NCBI RefSeq assembly: GCF_003859945.1
Contig: NZ_RQYM01000002.1
Span: 177,108-241,107 of the forward strand
DNA length: 64,000 bases
Origin: Leucobacter sp. OH1287
Lineage (GTDB): Bacteria > Actinomycetota > Actinomycetes > Actinomycetales > Microbacteriaceae
Reading direction: 5' to 3'
Shown here in pieces: positions 26,929-34,147 of this stretch (positions within the stretch are counted from its first letter, which is position 1; every line of letters begins with the position of its first letter). Below the pieces are notes generated by a model. It saw only the letters and a program-made list of their open reading frames with translations. It made no database searches and was not told where the DNA came from. Made by a program: the position numbers and the translations under genes.

Positions 26929-28413
26929 ATGACTCAAAATCTTCGTGACACAGCTGTATCAACATCGAGGGCTAAACTCGTCGAAAACGCCGGGATTGAG
27001 ATCGTCGCCGAGGCAGAGCGCACCGCAAAGCCGCGTGACCTGTTCTGGCCGTGGTTCGCCGCAAACGTTTCCGTTTTTGGGATTAGCTACGCCGCTTTCA
27101 TCTACGGTTTCGGTGTCTCATTCTGGCAGGCAACGCTGGTTGGCGCTGTTGGCATCACCATCTCGTTCCTGCTCTGCGGCGTTGTCGCGATCGCGGGTAA
27201 GCGCGGATCCGCCCCAACCATGATTCTCTCTCGCGCAGCTTTCGGTGTTAAGGGCCAGAAGCTGCCGGGTGTTTTCTCGTGGCTGATTTCAATGGGGTGG
27301 GAGACTGTGCTCGCGATTCTCGCGGTGCTCGCAACCTTCACCGTGCTGCAGCAGCTCGGAGCCGCCGACGCGGGCAACGAGGTTGTTGTGAAGATTGTCG
27401 CCTGCGGCATTATTGCGGCCCTGATCGTGCTCGCCTCAATCGCCGGCTACCACACTATTATGCGACTGCAGTCGGTTATCACCTGGATTACCGCCGCCGT
27501 GACTGTGCTCTACATTGCGCTGTCGTTCAACCAGATCGACCTGGCTGCGGTTTTCGCGAAAGAGGGCGCGGGCGTCACCGGTGTAATTGGTGCGTTTGTG
27601 ATGGTTATGACCGGTTTCGGGCTCGGGTGGATCAATGTTGCCTCCGACTGGAGCCGCTATCAGCCTCGGCACGTCAGCGGCGGCAAGATCGTGTTCTGGA
27701 ACACCTTCGGTGCTGCTCTCTCACCGATCCTGCTGGTTATTTTCGGTCTGCTGTTGATCGGCAGCAACCCTGACCTGGAGGCGGGGATCAGTAGCGATCC
27801 GGTCGGAACCCTCGCCACTATCCTGCCTGCGTGGGTGCTTGTGCCGTTCCTGATCACCGCGGTGCTCGGTCTCGTGTCCGGTGCTGTGCTCGGTATTTAC
27901 TCGTCAGGTTTGACGCTCTTAAGCCTCGGCGTGAAACTGCCTCGTCCGGCAGCTGCTGGCATCGACGGCGTGATCCTGACACTCGGAACCGTTTTTGTTG
28001 TGTTCTTCGCCGACAACTTCCTCGGGCCTTTCCAGTCGTTCCTGATCACACTCGGTGTGCCGATTGCGGCGTGGGCGGGCATTATGATCGGTGATATTGT
28101 GCTCCGCAAAAAGGATTATGATGAGGAGGCGCTGTTTGACCCCGCCGGTCGTTACGGCGCATTTGACTGGCTGTCGATCGGCACAATGGTTGCCGCCTGT
28201 GTTGTTGGCTGGGGCCTGGTTGTTAACGGTTTCGCCGAGGATGCGGCGTGGAACAACTGGCAGGGCTACCTGCTTGAACCGCTCGGACTCGGCGGTAAAG
28301 AGGGCGAGTGGGCTTGGGCTAACCTCGGTGTGCTCTTCGCGCTGGTGATCGGCTTTGTCGTCAGCTACTTCGGCCGGGCGAAGAAGGTTGCAAGGCAGGA
28401 GGGACGCGCCTAA
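26929..28413 (+). CDS. NCS1 family purine/cytosine permease (CodB-like)
   Basis: Nucleobase:cation symporter of about 494 residues and twelve helices. Typical elements are the soluble N-terminus with RDLFWPWFAANVS, the RAAFGVKGQKLPG loop and GFGLGWINVASDWSRY. Likely imports cytosine, purines or a related cofactor base such as thiamine or pyridoxine precursors; the exact substrate is not set by sequence. No linked catabolic gene is present. Confidence 0.88.
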   Translation: MTQNLRDTAVSTSRAKLVENAGIEIVAEAERTAKPRDLFWPWFAANVSVFGISYAAFIYGFGVSFWQATLVGAVGITISFLLCGVVAIAGKRGSAPTMILSRAAFGVKGQKLPGVFSWLISMGWETVLAILAVLATFTVLQQLGAADAGNEVVVKIVACGIIAALIVLASIAGYHTIMRLQSVITWITAAVTVLYIALSFNQIDLAAVFAKEGAGVTGVIGAFVMVMTGFGLGWINVASDWSRYQPRHVSGGKIVFWNTFGAALSPILLVIFGLLLIGSNPDLEAGISSDPVGTLATILPAWVLVPFLITAVLGLVSGAVLGIYSSGLTLLSLGVKLPRPAAAGIDGVILTLGTVFVVFFADNFLGPFQSFLITLGVPIAAWAGIMIGDIVLRKKDYDEEALFDPAGRYGAFDWLSIGTMVAACVVGWGLVVNGFAEDAAWNNWQGYLLEPLGLGGKEGEWAWANLGVLFALVIGFVVSYFGRAKKVARQEGRA

Positions 28414-28586
28414 CACGCTATTCTTAGCTGTTTGCGTCGGCTGTTTTCGGTGATCGAAAAACACGCCGCATCAGACGGCATAAACACTGCGATATCTAGC
28501 TTCAACGGGGTTTCTAACCTGTTTCTGGGTGGATCCGCCCAGGCGTTTGGAGACCCGCGCTTCGTTGCGATAAGATAGAGCAGTTA

Positions 28587-28659
28587 GCCTCCGTAGCTCA
28601 GTGGATAGAGCGCCGGTTTCCGGTACCGTAGGTCGCAGGTTCGACTCCTGTCGGGGGCA
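28587..28659 (+). tRNA. tRNA-Arg (anticodon CCG)
   Basis: 73 bases. Acceptor stem GCCTCCG/CGGGGGC, D arm GCTC/GAGC, anticodon loop TTCCGGT giving CCG, T arm GCAGG-TTCGACT-CCTGT, discriminator A; CCA is not encoded. The outer anticodon-stem pair is a C-U mismatch. The 3' half is the left attachment core of the prophage, so the gene stays intact after integration. Confidence 0.95.
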
Positions 28660-28664
28660 CAAAA
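28626..28664 (+). repeat. attL core
   Basis: 39 bases beginning CCGTAGGTCGCAGG, identical to 63718-63756. It covers the 3' side of the tRNA-Arg anticodon arm through the discriminator base plus CAAAA. Confidence 0.95.
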
Positions 28665-28718
28665 AACACCGAAAATACAGCGAAAGCAGCAGCACCACAA
28701 GTACAGTAAGCCACAGCC

Positions 28719-28744
28719 GGTTAACAGCTGGTTAACATCGCACC
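28719..28744 (+). promoter_or_regulatory. Arm-type integrase site near attL
   Basis: GGTTAACA, three bases, then GGTTAACATCGCACC. The same 26-base arrangement recurs at 63544-63569 with only the three spacer bases changed. The pair flanks the core in the circular phage form as integrase arm sites do. Confidence 0.65.
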
Positions 28745-28755
28745 AGCGGATGCGG

Positions 28756-28811
28756 GCGACACGCCCAAGCGACGACCGCAACTTGCTATACGCCCTACAT
28801 GCGGGCATACT
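28756..28811 (+). promoter_or_regulatory. Promoter module A of the accessory (acr-like) locus
   Basis: GCGACACGCC (28756-28765), 17 bases, TTGCTA (-35, 28783-28788), 17 bases, CATACT (-10, 28806-28811). The spacer contains GCCC-TACATGC-GGGC, a dyad. The leader ends GGAGGCAGAAAGGCCAC before the ATG. Elements, spacing and leader match module B at 29624. Confidence 0.7.
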
Positions 28812-28864
28812 TGGTGTTAGCGAGAGGGCAACCAGCAATCTCCCGGAGGCAGAAAGGCCACACT

Positions 28865-29146
28865 ATGACAAACACAGCACTCGAAAAGTTCAGAAAAGCG
28901 CAGGATCGTGAAAACCTTTTTCAGCTCATCTTCAAGCTGAACGAGATCGACACTCTCATTGTGCAAGCCCAAGACATTACAGCAAAACTAGAAAAAGCAA
29001 TCGAACCTGAGGTTGCGCAATCAACCCGCAACATGCTTGTATCGCTAAAGCTTCACAATGCGCGTGTAGACTTCGGCTGGCTAGTAGAGTCAATCAGCGA
29101 CCTAATAGCAAGGCGAGAAGAAGCCTTTGACCAAGCCCGCAACTAG
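28865..29146 (+). CDS. Small phage protein, accessory-locus gene 1
   Basis: 93 residues starting MTNTALEKF with AGAAAGG upstream. Predicted mostly helical with an amphipathic, heptad-like pattern (LFQLIFKLNEIDTLIV...), close to neutral in charge. No recognised family. It is the first gene behind promoter module A and is followed by a terminator and the HTH gene. Its place beside attL, on the strand opposite to the lytic genes, marks it as a lysogenically expressed accessory gene and a candidate anti-defence protein. Function inferred from context only. Confidence 0.65.
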   Translation: MTNTALEKFRKAQDRENLFQLIFKLNEIDTLIVQAQDITAKLEKAIEPEVAQSTRNMLVSLKLHNARVDFGWLVESISDLIARREEAFDQARN

Positions 29147-29169
29147 CGTGCGATAAGCATAAAAAAGCA

Positions 29170-29197
29170 GCCCCGCTGGGAATAAACCCGGCGGGGC
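29170..29197 (+). terminator. Hairpin between accessory genes 1 and 2
   Basis: GCCCCGC and GCGGGGC pair, extended by TGGG/CCCG inside, 11 bp in all with loop AATAAA. No U tract follows, so it may attenuate rather than stop transcription into the HTH gene. Confidence 0.65.
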
Positions 29198-29224
29198 AAC
29201 ACGCATCACTAGAAAGGAAACCAT

Positions 29225-29620
29225 ATGACAAGCGCAGAACTAAGAACGATCCTCCAGATTATCGGCATCTCAGGGCTAGAATTTGCTGACCTTATCGAGG
29301 TTAACCCCCGTACCGTCCGCCGCTGGCTCAGCGAGCAAGCGCCCCCCGCGTTCGCGCAGGAGAAGGCTCAAGCCTACCTAGACACCTTTATCGACCGGCA
29401 ACGCGAGATCATCGACGCGCTCGACTCGCAGGCCGAGAGTCTCGGAGAGCCGCAAGCAGTCACACTGTACCGGTACAGGAGCGAAGAATCAGCGCGGCGC
29501 GCAGGCATCGATATGCCGTACTCGATTCATTGCGCACTGATCGGCTTCGTTTACGCTTCGCTGATCGCCGAAGGGTACGAGGTGGAGGTTGATTATTACG
29601 CGGAGGATATCGCGCAATAA
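29225..29620 (+). CDS. Aca2/YdiL-like helix-turn-helix protein
   Basis: 131 residues. The N-terminus is a helix-turn-helix: TSAELRTILQIIGISGLEFADLI, with recognition region VNPRTVRRWLSEQAPP. A helical linker and the segment VTLYRYRSEESA follow, then a small C-terminal domain. This layout resembles the DUF1870/YdiL group to which the anti-CRISPR-associated repressor Aca2 belongs. ATG has AGAAAGGA upstream. It lies between two promoters sharing a dyad, which would be its natural operators. Resemblance is judged by eye; a plain HTH regulator is the fallback. Confidence 0.65.
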   Translation: MTSAELRTILQIIGISGLEFADLIEVNPRTVRRWLSEQAPPAFAQEKAQAYLDTFIDRQREIIDALDSQAESLGEPQAVTLYRYRSEESARRAGIDMPYSIHCALIGFVYASLIAEGYEVEVDYYAEDIAQ

Positions 29621-29623
29621 CAG

Positions 29624-29680
29624 GCGACACGCCGTAAGGGCGTGCCCAACTTGCACCCATGCCCTATATTAGGGCATAAT
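29624..29680 (+). promoter_or_regulatory. Promoter module B of the accessory (acr-like) locus
   Basis: GCGACACGCC (29624-29633), 17 bases, TTGCAC (-35, 29651-29656), 18 bases, CATAAT (-10, 29675-29680). The spacer holds a near-perfect operator, ATGCCCTA-TAT-TAGGGCAT (29659-29677). The leader with GGAGGCAAGAAAGGCCAC repeats that of module A. Strong candidate for repression by the preceding HTH protein. Confidence 0.75.
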
Positions 29681-29735
29681 AGTTCTAGAGGGCGGGCACA
29701 AGGCAAGCCCCGGAGGCAAGAAAGGCCACAAAAAA

Positions 29736-30245
29736 ATGACAAACACCACCTTTGAAAACTACACCGGCACCGGCGCCGAATTCGGATGGGTAAGCCCAAT
29801 CAAACAGGCAAACCTGGACAACGGCGGCGAACTTTACATCTTCATCGACACCAAAGACGGCTGGATAGAAGCAGAGCTGATCTACCGCGACCCAAACAAC
29901 AAACTCTGGTCAAGCAACGACCAGCACGGCGCAAACAGGATCGCGGACGTATTCCCACGCGAATACTGGTACGCCGGACTCGAACAGCACGAAGCATACG
30001 CTGAAGCAATCCACGCATACTTCGAGGAGGAAAACATCGACGAATACAGCATGGAAAACTACAGTCAGATCAAGCACGACATCGCAGAGTACTGCGGAGA
30101 CTACGCCGACGATTACGACCTCGACCAGGTGGTAGCAGACATCACCATCCAGTACTACACCGCCTCACCGTGGCGCTCATACCCCAAGATCGTAACCATG
30201 AACGACCTGCTGGACGACGCACTGCAAGCAAACGAAATCAACTAG
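29736..30245 (+). CDS. Strongly acidic phage protein, accessory-locus gene 3
   Basis: 169 residues starting MTNTTFENYTG, the same first four residues as accessory gene 1. More than one residue in five is Asp or Glu and only about one in fifteen is Lys or Arg. Acidic clusters include FEEENIDEY and YCGDYADDYDLDQ; aromatic residues are frequent. Such composition is seen in DNA-mimic anti-restriction and anti-CRISPR proteins. No ArdA or other family signature was recognised, so the role is inference from charge and from its own Aca-like operator promoter. Confidence 0.7.
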   Translation: MTNTTFENYTGTGAEFGWVSPIKQANLDNGGELYIFIDTKDGWIEAELIYRDPNNKLWSSNDQHGANRIADVFPREYWYAGLEQHEAYAEAIHAYFEEENIDEYSMENYSQIKHDIAEYCGDYADDYDLDQVVADITIQYYTASPWRSYPKIVTMNDLLDDALQANEIN

Positions 30246-30261
30246 CAGACACAAAAGAATT

Positions 30262-30298
30262 GCCCCGCCAGGAACAAAACCCGGCGGGGCATTTCTTT
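30262..30298. terminator. Intrinsic terminator between accessory locus and lysin
   Basis: GCCCCGCC (30262-30269) and GGCGGGGC (30283-30290), 8 bp perfect, followed by ATTTCTTT. It stops accessory gene 3; the convergent lysin gene may use it too. Confidence 0.85.
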
Positions 30299-30306
30299 AC
30301 TACAGG

Positions 30307-31068
30307 CTACTTCTCACCCAGACGCACCTTGCGCGCATCAAGCTCCAGCTTACGCGCATGAGACTCGCTAATCTTCGCAAAACTACCAGTCCCGAAAGTC
30401 GCAGCGACAGGGCTGTTATAACCGCCATCATTCGCCTCATACTCGTGGAAGAACCCACTTACGGGATTCACAATAACGTTAATAGTTTTGCCGTTGCTCA
30501 GATAATAGAATCCGGCTGTTTTCATTTCGTCCTCATCTTCCTCAACAATATTAGAAACAGCAGCAGGCTTGCTGCCAGCTCTACCAGACCGCAGCGCCTC
30601 AGCACGCGCCGCAACCTCACCCAGGCGCGAATACAAAAATCCGCCCGGACACTCAGTCGGATAATGATCCCGATGCCCACTCAAGCGGGAGCGGGTGACC
30701 GCCCCCCATCGATAACGAGCAGCGAGATCAGCCACCAATGCACACAGAGTATTAAACGCAGCATCCGAGACACGCCACTCAGGCGCACCCGAGCTGTTCT
30801 GCACCTCAACCGTAATATTGCGCTGATCCGCCGCCTGATTGCCACTAGTCCACGCCCTATACTCCTCCGGCACCTGCACCTTTAATACGCCGTCACCATA
30901 AATCACATAATTCGTAGACACCTGCACATGCGGCTGCGCTAACCGAGCATCGCCACCAGAAGTTCCGCCCCAATGGTGAACAATCAACCCCTGCGGGGTA
31001 TGCCCAGCACGAGTCGAAAACTTGTTATGATGCGGGATCGACCCCCGCGAAAGCGTTGAAACAGCCAC
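30307..31068 (-). CDS. Endolysin, N-acetylmuramoyl-L-alanine amidase
   Basis: Cuts the amide bond between muramic acid and the stem peptide at lysis. 253 residues. Amidase_2 domain about 1-170, with zinc ligands in LIVHHWGGTSG and in GHRDHYPTECPG. A linker and a C-terminal segment (about 195-253, FYYLSNGKTINVIVNPVSG) probably bind the wall. GTG start, overlapping region of the holin stop. Last gene of the leftward late operon. Confidence 0.9.
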   Translation of the reverse strand: MAVSTLSRGSIPHHNKFSTRAGHTPQGLIVHHWGGTSGGDARLAQPHVQVSTNYVIYGDGVLKVQVPEEYRAWTSGNQAADQRNITVEVQNSSGAPEWRVSDAAFNTLCALVADLAARYRWGAVTRSRLSGHRDHYPTECPGGFLYSRLGEVAARAEALRSGRAGSKPAAVSNIVEEDEDEMKTAGFYYLSNGKTINVIVNPVSGFFHEYEANDGGYNSPVAATFGTGSFAKISESHARKLELDARKVRLGEK

Positions 31069-31071
31069 CGG

Positions 31072-31344
31072 TCACTCACCGTCCCCGTTCTCACGCGCCC
31101 GCCGCGCCCGATACCCGCTGCTGTCAGTGTTCACGCGCGCGAGCGCCCCAAAAAAGGGAGCAACAGCGACCAGCACAGCGTTCGCTACCGCCGCTACCGG
31201 GTGAGCACCCAAACCGAGCACCGCAAGCGCCGCATTCACAGCAGTCATCACCACCGTCGCCACAATAAACACACCATACAAGGCCTCACGCACCAGCGGA
31301 TTGCGCACTACGCGCCCAAACTCGTCAGCATTAACCTCAGACAT
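31072..31344 (-). CDS. Putative holin
   Basis: 90 residues with two hydrophobic helices (ALYGVFIVATVVMTAVNAALAV, given here only as its core VFIVATVVMTAVNAAL, and VAAVANAVLVAVAPFFGAL) and a basic, polar C-terminus. Adjacent to the amidase, ATG with AAGGGA upstream. Size, topology and place fit a holin; no family motif proves it. Confidence 0.7.
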   Translation of the reverse strand: MSEVNADEFGRVVRNPLVREALYGVFIVATVVMTAVNAALAVLGLGAHPVAAVANAVLVAVAPFFGALARVNTDSSGYRARRARENGDGE

Positions 31345-31347
31345 AAT

Positions 31348-31683
31348 CTATCCCTTCAAATACCCAGGACGAGGCGGTGGAGCATGCCGCTGTCCCGTCT
31401 CAATCCACTCATACACTTTCCGCAAATCACGCAACAGCAACCGCTCACGAGCCTCAGCTTCCGAAACCCGCGACCCCATAGCATTAAGCTTCGCCTCCAG
31501 CTCGTCCACACGCTCATCCATCCGGTCAGCATAGTCACGCCACCTGTCAGAAATAATCGCCGCCGCCTCAGCCTCAGCCTTCCGCCGATCCGCCGCCCGC
31601 GACGTATGCGCAACCCAGACAGACCCACCAGCAGTAATACCAGCAGCCGCCACACCACCAAGAAAAGTTAAAACCTCGTGCAT
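31348..31683 (-). CDS. Membrane-anchored coiled-coil phage protein (DUF2746-like)
   Basis: 111 residues. An N-terminal helix (LTFLGGVAAAGITAGGSVWV) then a long charged coiled coil (DRWRDYADRMDERVDELEAKL). Similar proteins sit beside holins in actinophages and may be part of the lysis cassette or a second holin. Function unproven. Confidence 0.65.
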   Translation of the reverse strand: MHEVLTFLGGVAAAGITAGGSVWVAHTSRAADRRKAEAEAAAIISDRWRDYADRMDERVDELEAKLNAMGSRVSEAEARERLLLRDLRKVYEWIETGQRHAPPPRPGYLKG

Positions 31684-32090
31684 GTGTCCACCTTCCCCGT
31701 AGACGGCGGCACATCCACCACCGACGCAGCAACCACCGTCAACCCCGCCGCCGACAACAACGGGATCGCCGACGCAAGCGCATGCGGATTCACACCAACC
31801 GCGAAAGCGCCAACAAAAATCAGCCCCTGTAAACAGAACGTGAAAAACGTGGCACTAAACGCGGCCTGCACAGAGCGCCGCGCCCCAAAAAACGCAACCA
31901 ACACACAAAAAACACCAACCGCAAGATACAAAACGCTGAAATGCTCCGGCTCAAACGGCAAATACGAAAACGAAGCCCGCCGCCCCTGAGAAATCCTTGC
32001 AGGCTCCCACAACACAACCCCCTGCGCTATCTGCCACACACCAAGAATCAGTAAAAACAGCGACCGCTTAGACAACCTCACCAGAATCAC
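31668..32090 (-). CDS. Four-helix membrane protein of the lysis region
   Basis: About 140 residues, four hydrophobic segments with short loops. GTG 32090 is chosen because a run of nine G directly upstream acts as the ribosome site; it overlaps the end of the preceding gene by 23 bases. Possibly an accessory holin or superinfection-exclusion protein; family not recognised. Confidence 0.55.
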   Translation of the reverse strand: MILVRLSKRSLFLLILGVWQIAQGVVLWEPARISQGRRASFSYLPFEPEHFSVLYLAVGVFCVLVAFFGARRSVQAAFSATFFTFCLQGLIFVGAFAVGVNPHALASAIPLLSAAGLTVVAASVVDVPPSTGKVDTCTRF

Positions 32091-32361
32091 CCCCCCCCGC
32101 CGCGCTCTCCAGCAATGCCGCAACCGCAGACCTAATCATGCCGTCATCAACAGCAATCGAGGCATCCCAATACTCGTCAGCATCACTAGGCCGGACAGCG
32201 GCCGCGTAAGCGTCAGCCCAGCCAGGCCAGCACGCAAGCGTCCACCGGTGCCGATAAGCCCACTCCTCAGGATGCTCAACCCCTTTTTCGGCTGCGCACG
32301 CAGTCACGCGCGCCCGGAGCTGACCACTCTCAGACAGAAAATACTTGTCCATGTACGACAT
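32068..32361 (-). CDS. Phage hypothetical protein, tail/lysis boundary
   Basis: 97 residues beginning MSYMDKYFLSESGQLRARV, Trp-rich in the middle (EWAYRHRWTLACWPGW). A run of nine G precedes the ATG as ribosome site, and a second run of nine G lies in its last codons (GGG in AAGGGDSG). Such small proteins often follow tail-fibre genes. Function unknown. Confidence 0.6.
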   Translation of the reverse strand: MSYMDKYFLSESGQLRARVTACAAEKGVEHPEEWAYRHRWTLACWPGWADAYAAAVRPSDADEYWDASIAVDDGMIRSAVAALLESAAGGGDSGEVV

Positions 32362-32378
32362 CAAACAACCCCCCCCCT

Positions 32379-33182
32379 TTACAGGTCGCCGATAAAACTG
32401 AAAGTGATAGGGATCACCCAGCCCGCGTTGCCGTCAAGAGTCGTATAATCACCGGTCGCGATAACACCGTTTGTGGTCGTCAAATACAACTCGCCGAAAG
32501 CACGGCTACCATTCGTATGCAGGGCACAAAACGCGCCCACGAAAGCGTCCTTAGCGCGGGCAGTGATCCGAGACTTCACAGCAGGCGGTAATGTCGCAAA
32601 CGAAGTCAGAGCGCCGCCCGCATTCCGACGAACAGCCCCCTCCACATACAGAACACCGTCCACAAACCGCGCTCGCGGAATATGATTAGCGACACCAGTC
32701 CACCCAGACGACAAAATCAAATTATGCCAGCCAGTATCCACCTTCACAGGCGGACGAGGCACAGCCGCCACAACCCGATCCACATACGATTTATTCGCCG
32801 CATCAGTCGACGACGACGGCTCCGCCACACCCGGCAAACGGCCGCCACTACCACGCAAAGGAATCGTGCCCGAAGTTGTACCCGTCGAAGTCGGCAACTG
32901 CGAGCTATTAACCTTCCCGCCCGACAAATCCGCTTTAGAATTCAAACGCGACTCAATCGCACTAAACCGCTGATTCACCGTCACCGGATCAATCGCAGTC
33001 GCAACCCCTTCAGCCTTAGACGCAGCAGCCTGCGCCCTCGACGCAGCAGCATTAGCCGTATTCGCCGACGACGCAGCCGCCGACTGCGCAGCCTGAGCCT
33101 GATTCCGCAACTGCGTCAAAGCCGGGGTCACGTCACCTGTCGCGCCCGGAATGCCAACCGTCACCTTATCCACAATAATCAC
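32379..33182 (-). CDS. Minor tail/tail fibre protein
   Basis: About 267 residues from GTG with AGGGG upstream. The N-terminal third is an Ala-rich coiled coil (AASSANTANAAASRAQAAAS). The middle has the SSSTDAANKSYVDRVVAA segment common to trimeric phage fibres, and the C-terminus is a beta-rich tip domain. Probably the receptor-contacting fibre or its base. Confidence 0.7.
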   Translation of the reverse strand: MIIVDKVTVGIPGATGDVTPALTQLRNQAQAAQSAAASSANTANAAASRAQAAASKAEGVATAIDPVTVNQRFSAIESRLNSKADLSGGKVNSSQLPTSTGTTSGTIPLRGSGGRLPGVAEPSSSTDAANKSYVDRVVAAVPRPPVKVDTGWHNLILSSGWTGVANHIPRARFVDGVLYVEGAVRRNAGGALTSFATLPPAVKSRITARAKDAFVGAFCALHTNGSRAFGELYLTTTNGVIATGDYTTLDGNAGWVIPITFSFIGDL

Positions 33183-33198
33183 AGTAACCCCTACATTT

Positions 33199-33546
33199 TT
33201 ACAGAGCGAGAGCAAAAGCACCCTCAGCAATCCTCACCGTCTCACCACCAGAACCCCAATCCAGCAGCCACACACCAGCCTTCCGGTCAGCCCACGCTGC
33301 CGCCGACAAGTCAGCTTTCGACACCACACATGAAGCGAGACCGTCAACGCCACCCTCAACCGTTTTAGACAGCCACTCGACACCAGCCGCCGACATCAGA
33401 CGCAGCGTACAAACACCTGTCGTCAGATTTTTAGGCGAAAACGTCACCCCGTCAGTGGATTGCTCCCACCGGCACCCCCAATGATTATCGGCACCGCGCC
33501 GCAGCACAATATCCTGATACCCGACAGCCTCAGACAAAACAGCCAT
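33199..33546 (-). CDS. Phage tail-region protein of unknown function
   Basis: 115 residues (MAVLSEAVGYQD...), ATG with GGTGAGG upstream. Predicted beta-rich, with regular short strands (TLRLMSAAGVEWLSKTVEG), like the small baseplate-upper-protein-type domains that precede fibre genes. Not recognised with certainty. Confidence 0.55.
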   Translation of the reverse strand: MAVLSEAVGYQDIVLRRGADNHWGCRWEQSTDGVTFSPKNLTTGVCTLRLMSAAGVEWLSKTVEGGVDGLASCVVSKADLSAAAWADRKAGVWLLDWGSGGETVRIAEGAFALAL

Positions 33547-33562
33547 TATCAACCCCTCACCT

Positions 33563-34144
33563 TTAGACCGTAGAAAAACCGGCCATAACCGACAGCGCCG
33601 CCGTATTACTGCTCGGATACGCATTAAAACGAGTACCCTTCAGCTGCAACTCAACCGCAACATTCCCAGCCAACGGCGCAATCTCGCGCACAAACGCAAG
33701 CTGCGCATTAGATCCATACGTGCGAGCAAAAAGCGAAATCGAGCCACGCACAGGCTCGCCCGCAACACCATTAATCAACAATCGCGCCTCAACCTCAGAC
33801 TCCAAGCCAGCCGCAACACCATGCGCAATCACCGTCGCATTCGCCACCGCCTGCACAACCACACGAGACTTATTAGGCGGAGTAACAATCTGCGTCGAAG
33901 CGACGCTCTTCCACACATTCGCGTCCGTCACCGAGAAATTCGTCTCATTCACCTGCGCACCAACATTCGACGGCAAACGAGCCACAAAATCCGCCAACGA
34001 ATTAACCTGCTCCTGCAACTTACGTACCGCCTGGAAAGTCTCAGTCCCGGTCGCAGTCACCGCTTCACGCGCAGCCCGCGCAGCATCTTCACGCCGCCGC
34101 CGCTCCACCGCAAACGGATCATTCGTCCCCAAATTATAGCCCAC
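33563..34144 (-). CDS. Phage tail-tip protein of unknown function
   Basis: 193 residues from GTG with GGGGG upstream. An N-terminal charged helix (RRRREDAARAAREAV) is followed by a beta-rich C-terminal domain. The position after the Gp37-like protein suggests a minor tail subunit. Confidence 0.6.
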   Translation of the reverse strand: MGYNLGTNDPFAVERRRREDAARAAREAVTATGTETFQAVRKLQEQVNSLADFVARLPSNVGAQVNETNFSVTDANVWKSVASTQIVTPPNKSRVVVQAVANATVIAHGVAAGLESEVEARLLINGVAGEPVRGSISLFARTYGSNAQLAFVREIAPLAGNVAVELQLKGTRFNAYPSSNTAALSVMAGFSTV

Positions 34145-34147
34145 AGG

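Noticed and set aside
28440..28462. TTTTCG/CGAAAA hairpin after the NCS1 gene as terminator
   Set aside because: Six weak pairs and no U tract; not convincing.
28471..28838. Minus-strand frames over the tRNA (reading APDRSRTCDL-type sequence)
   Set aside because: Classic artefact of translating a tRNA gene antisense.
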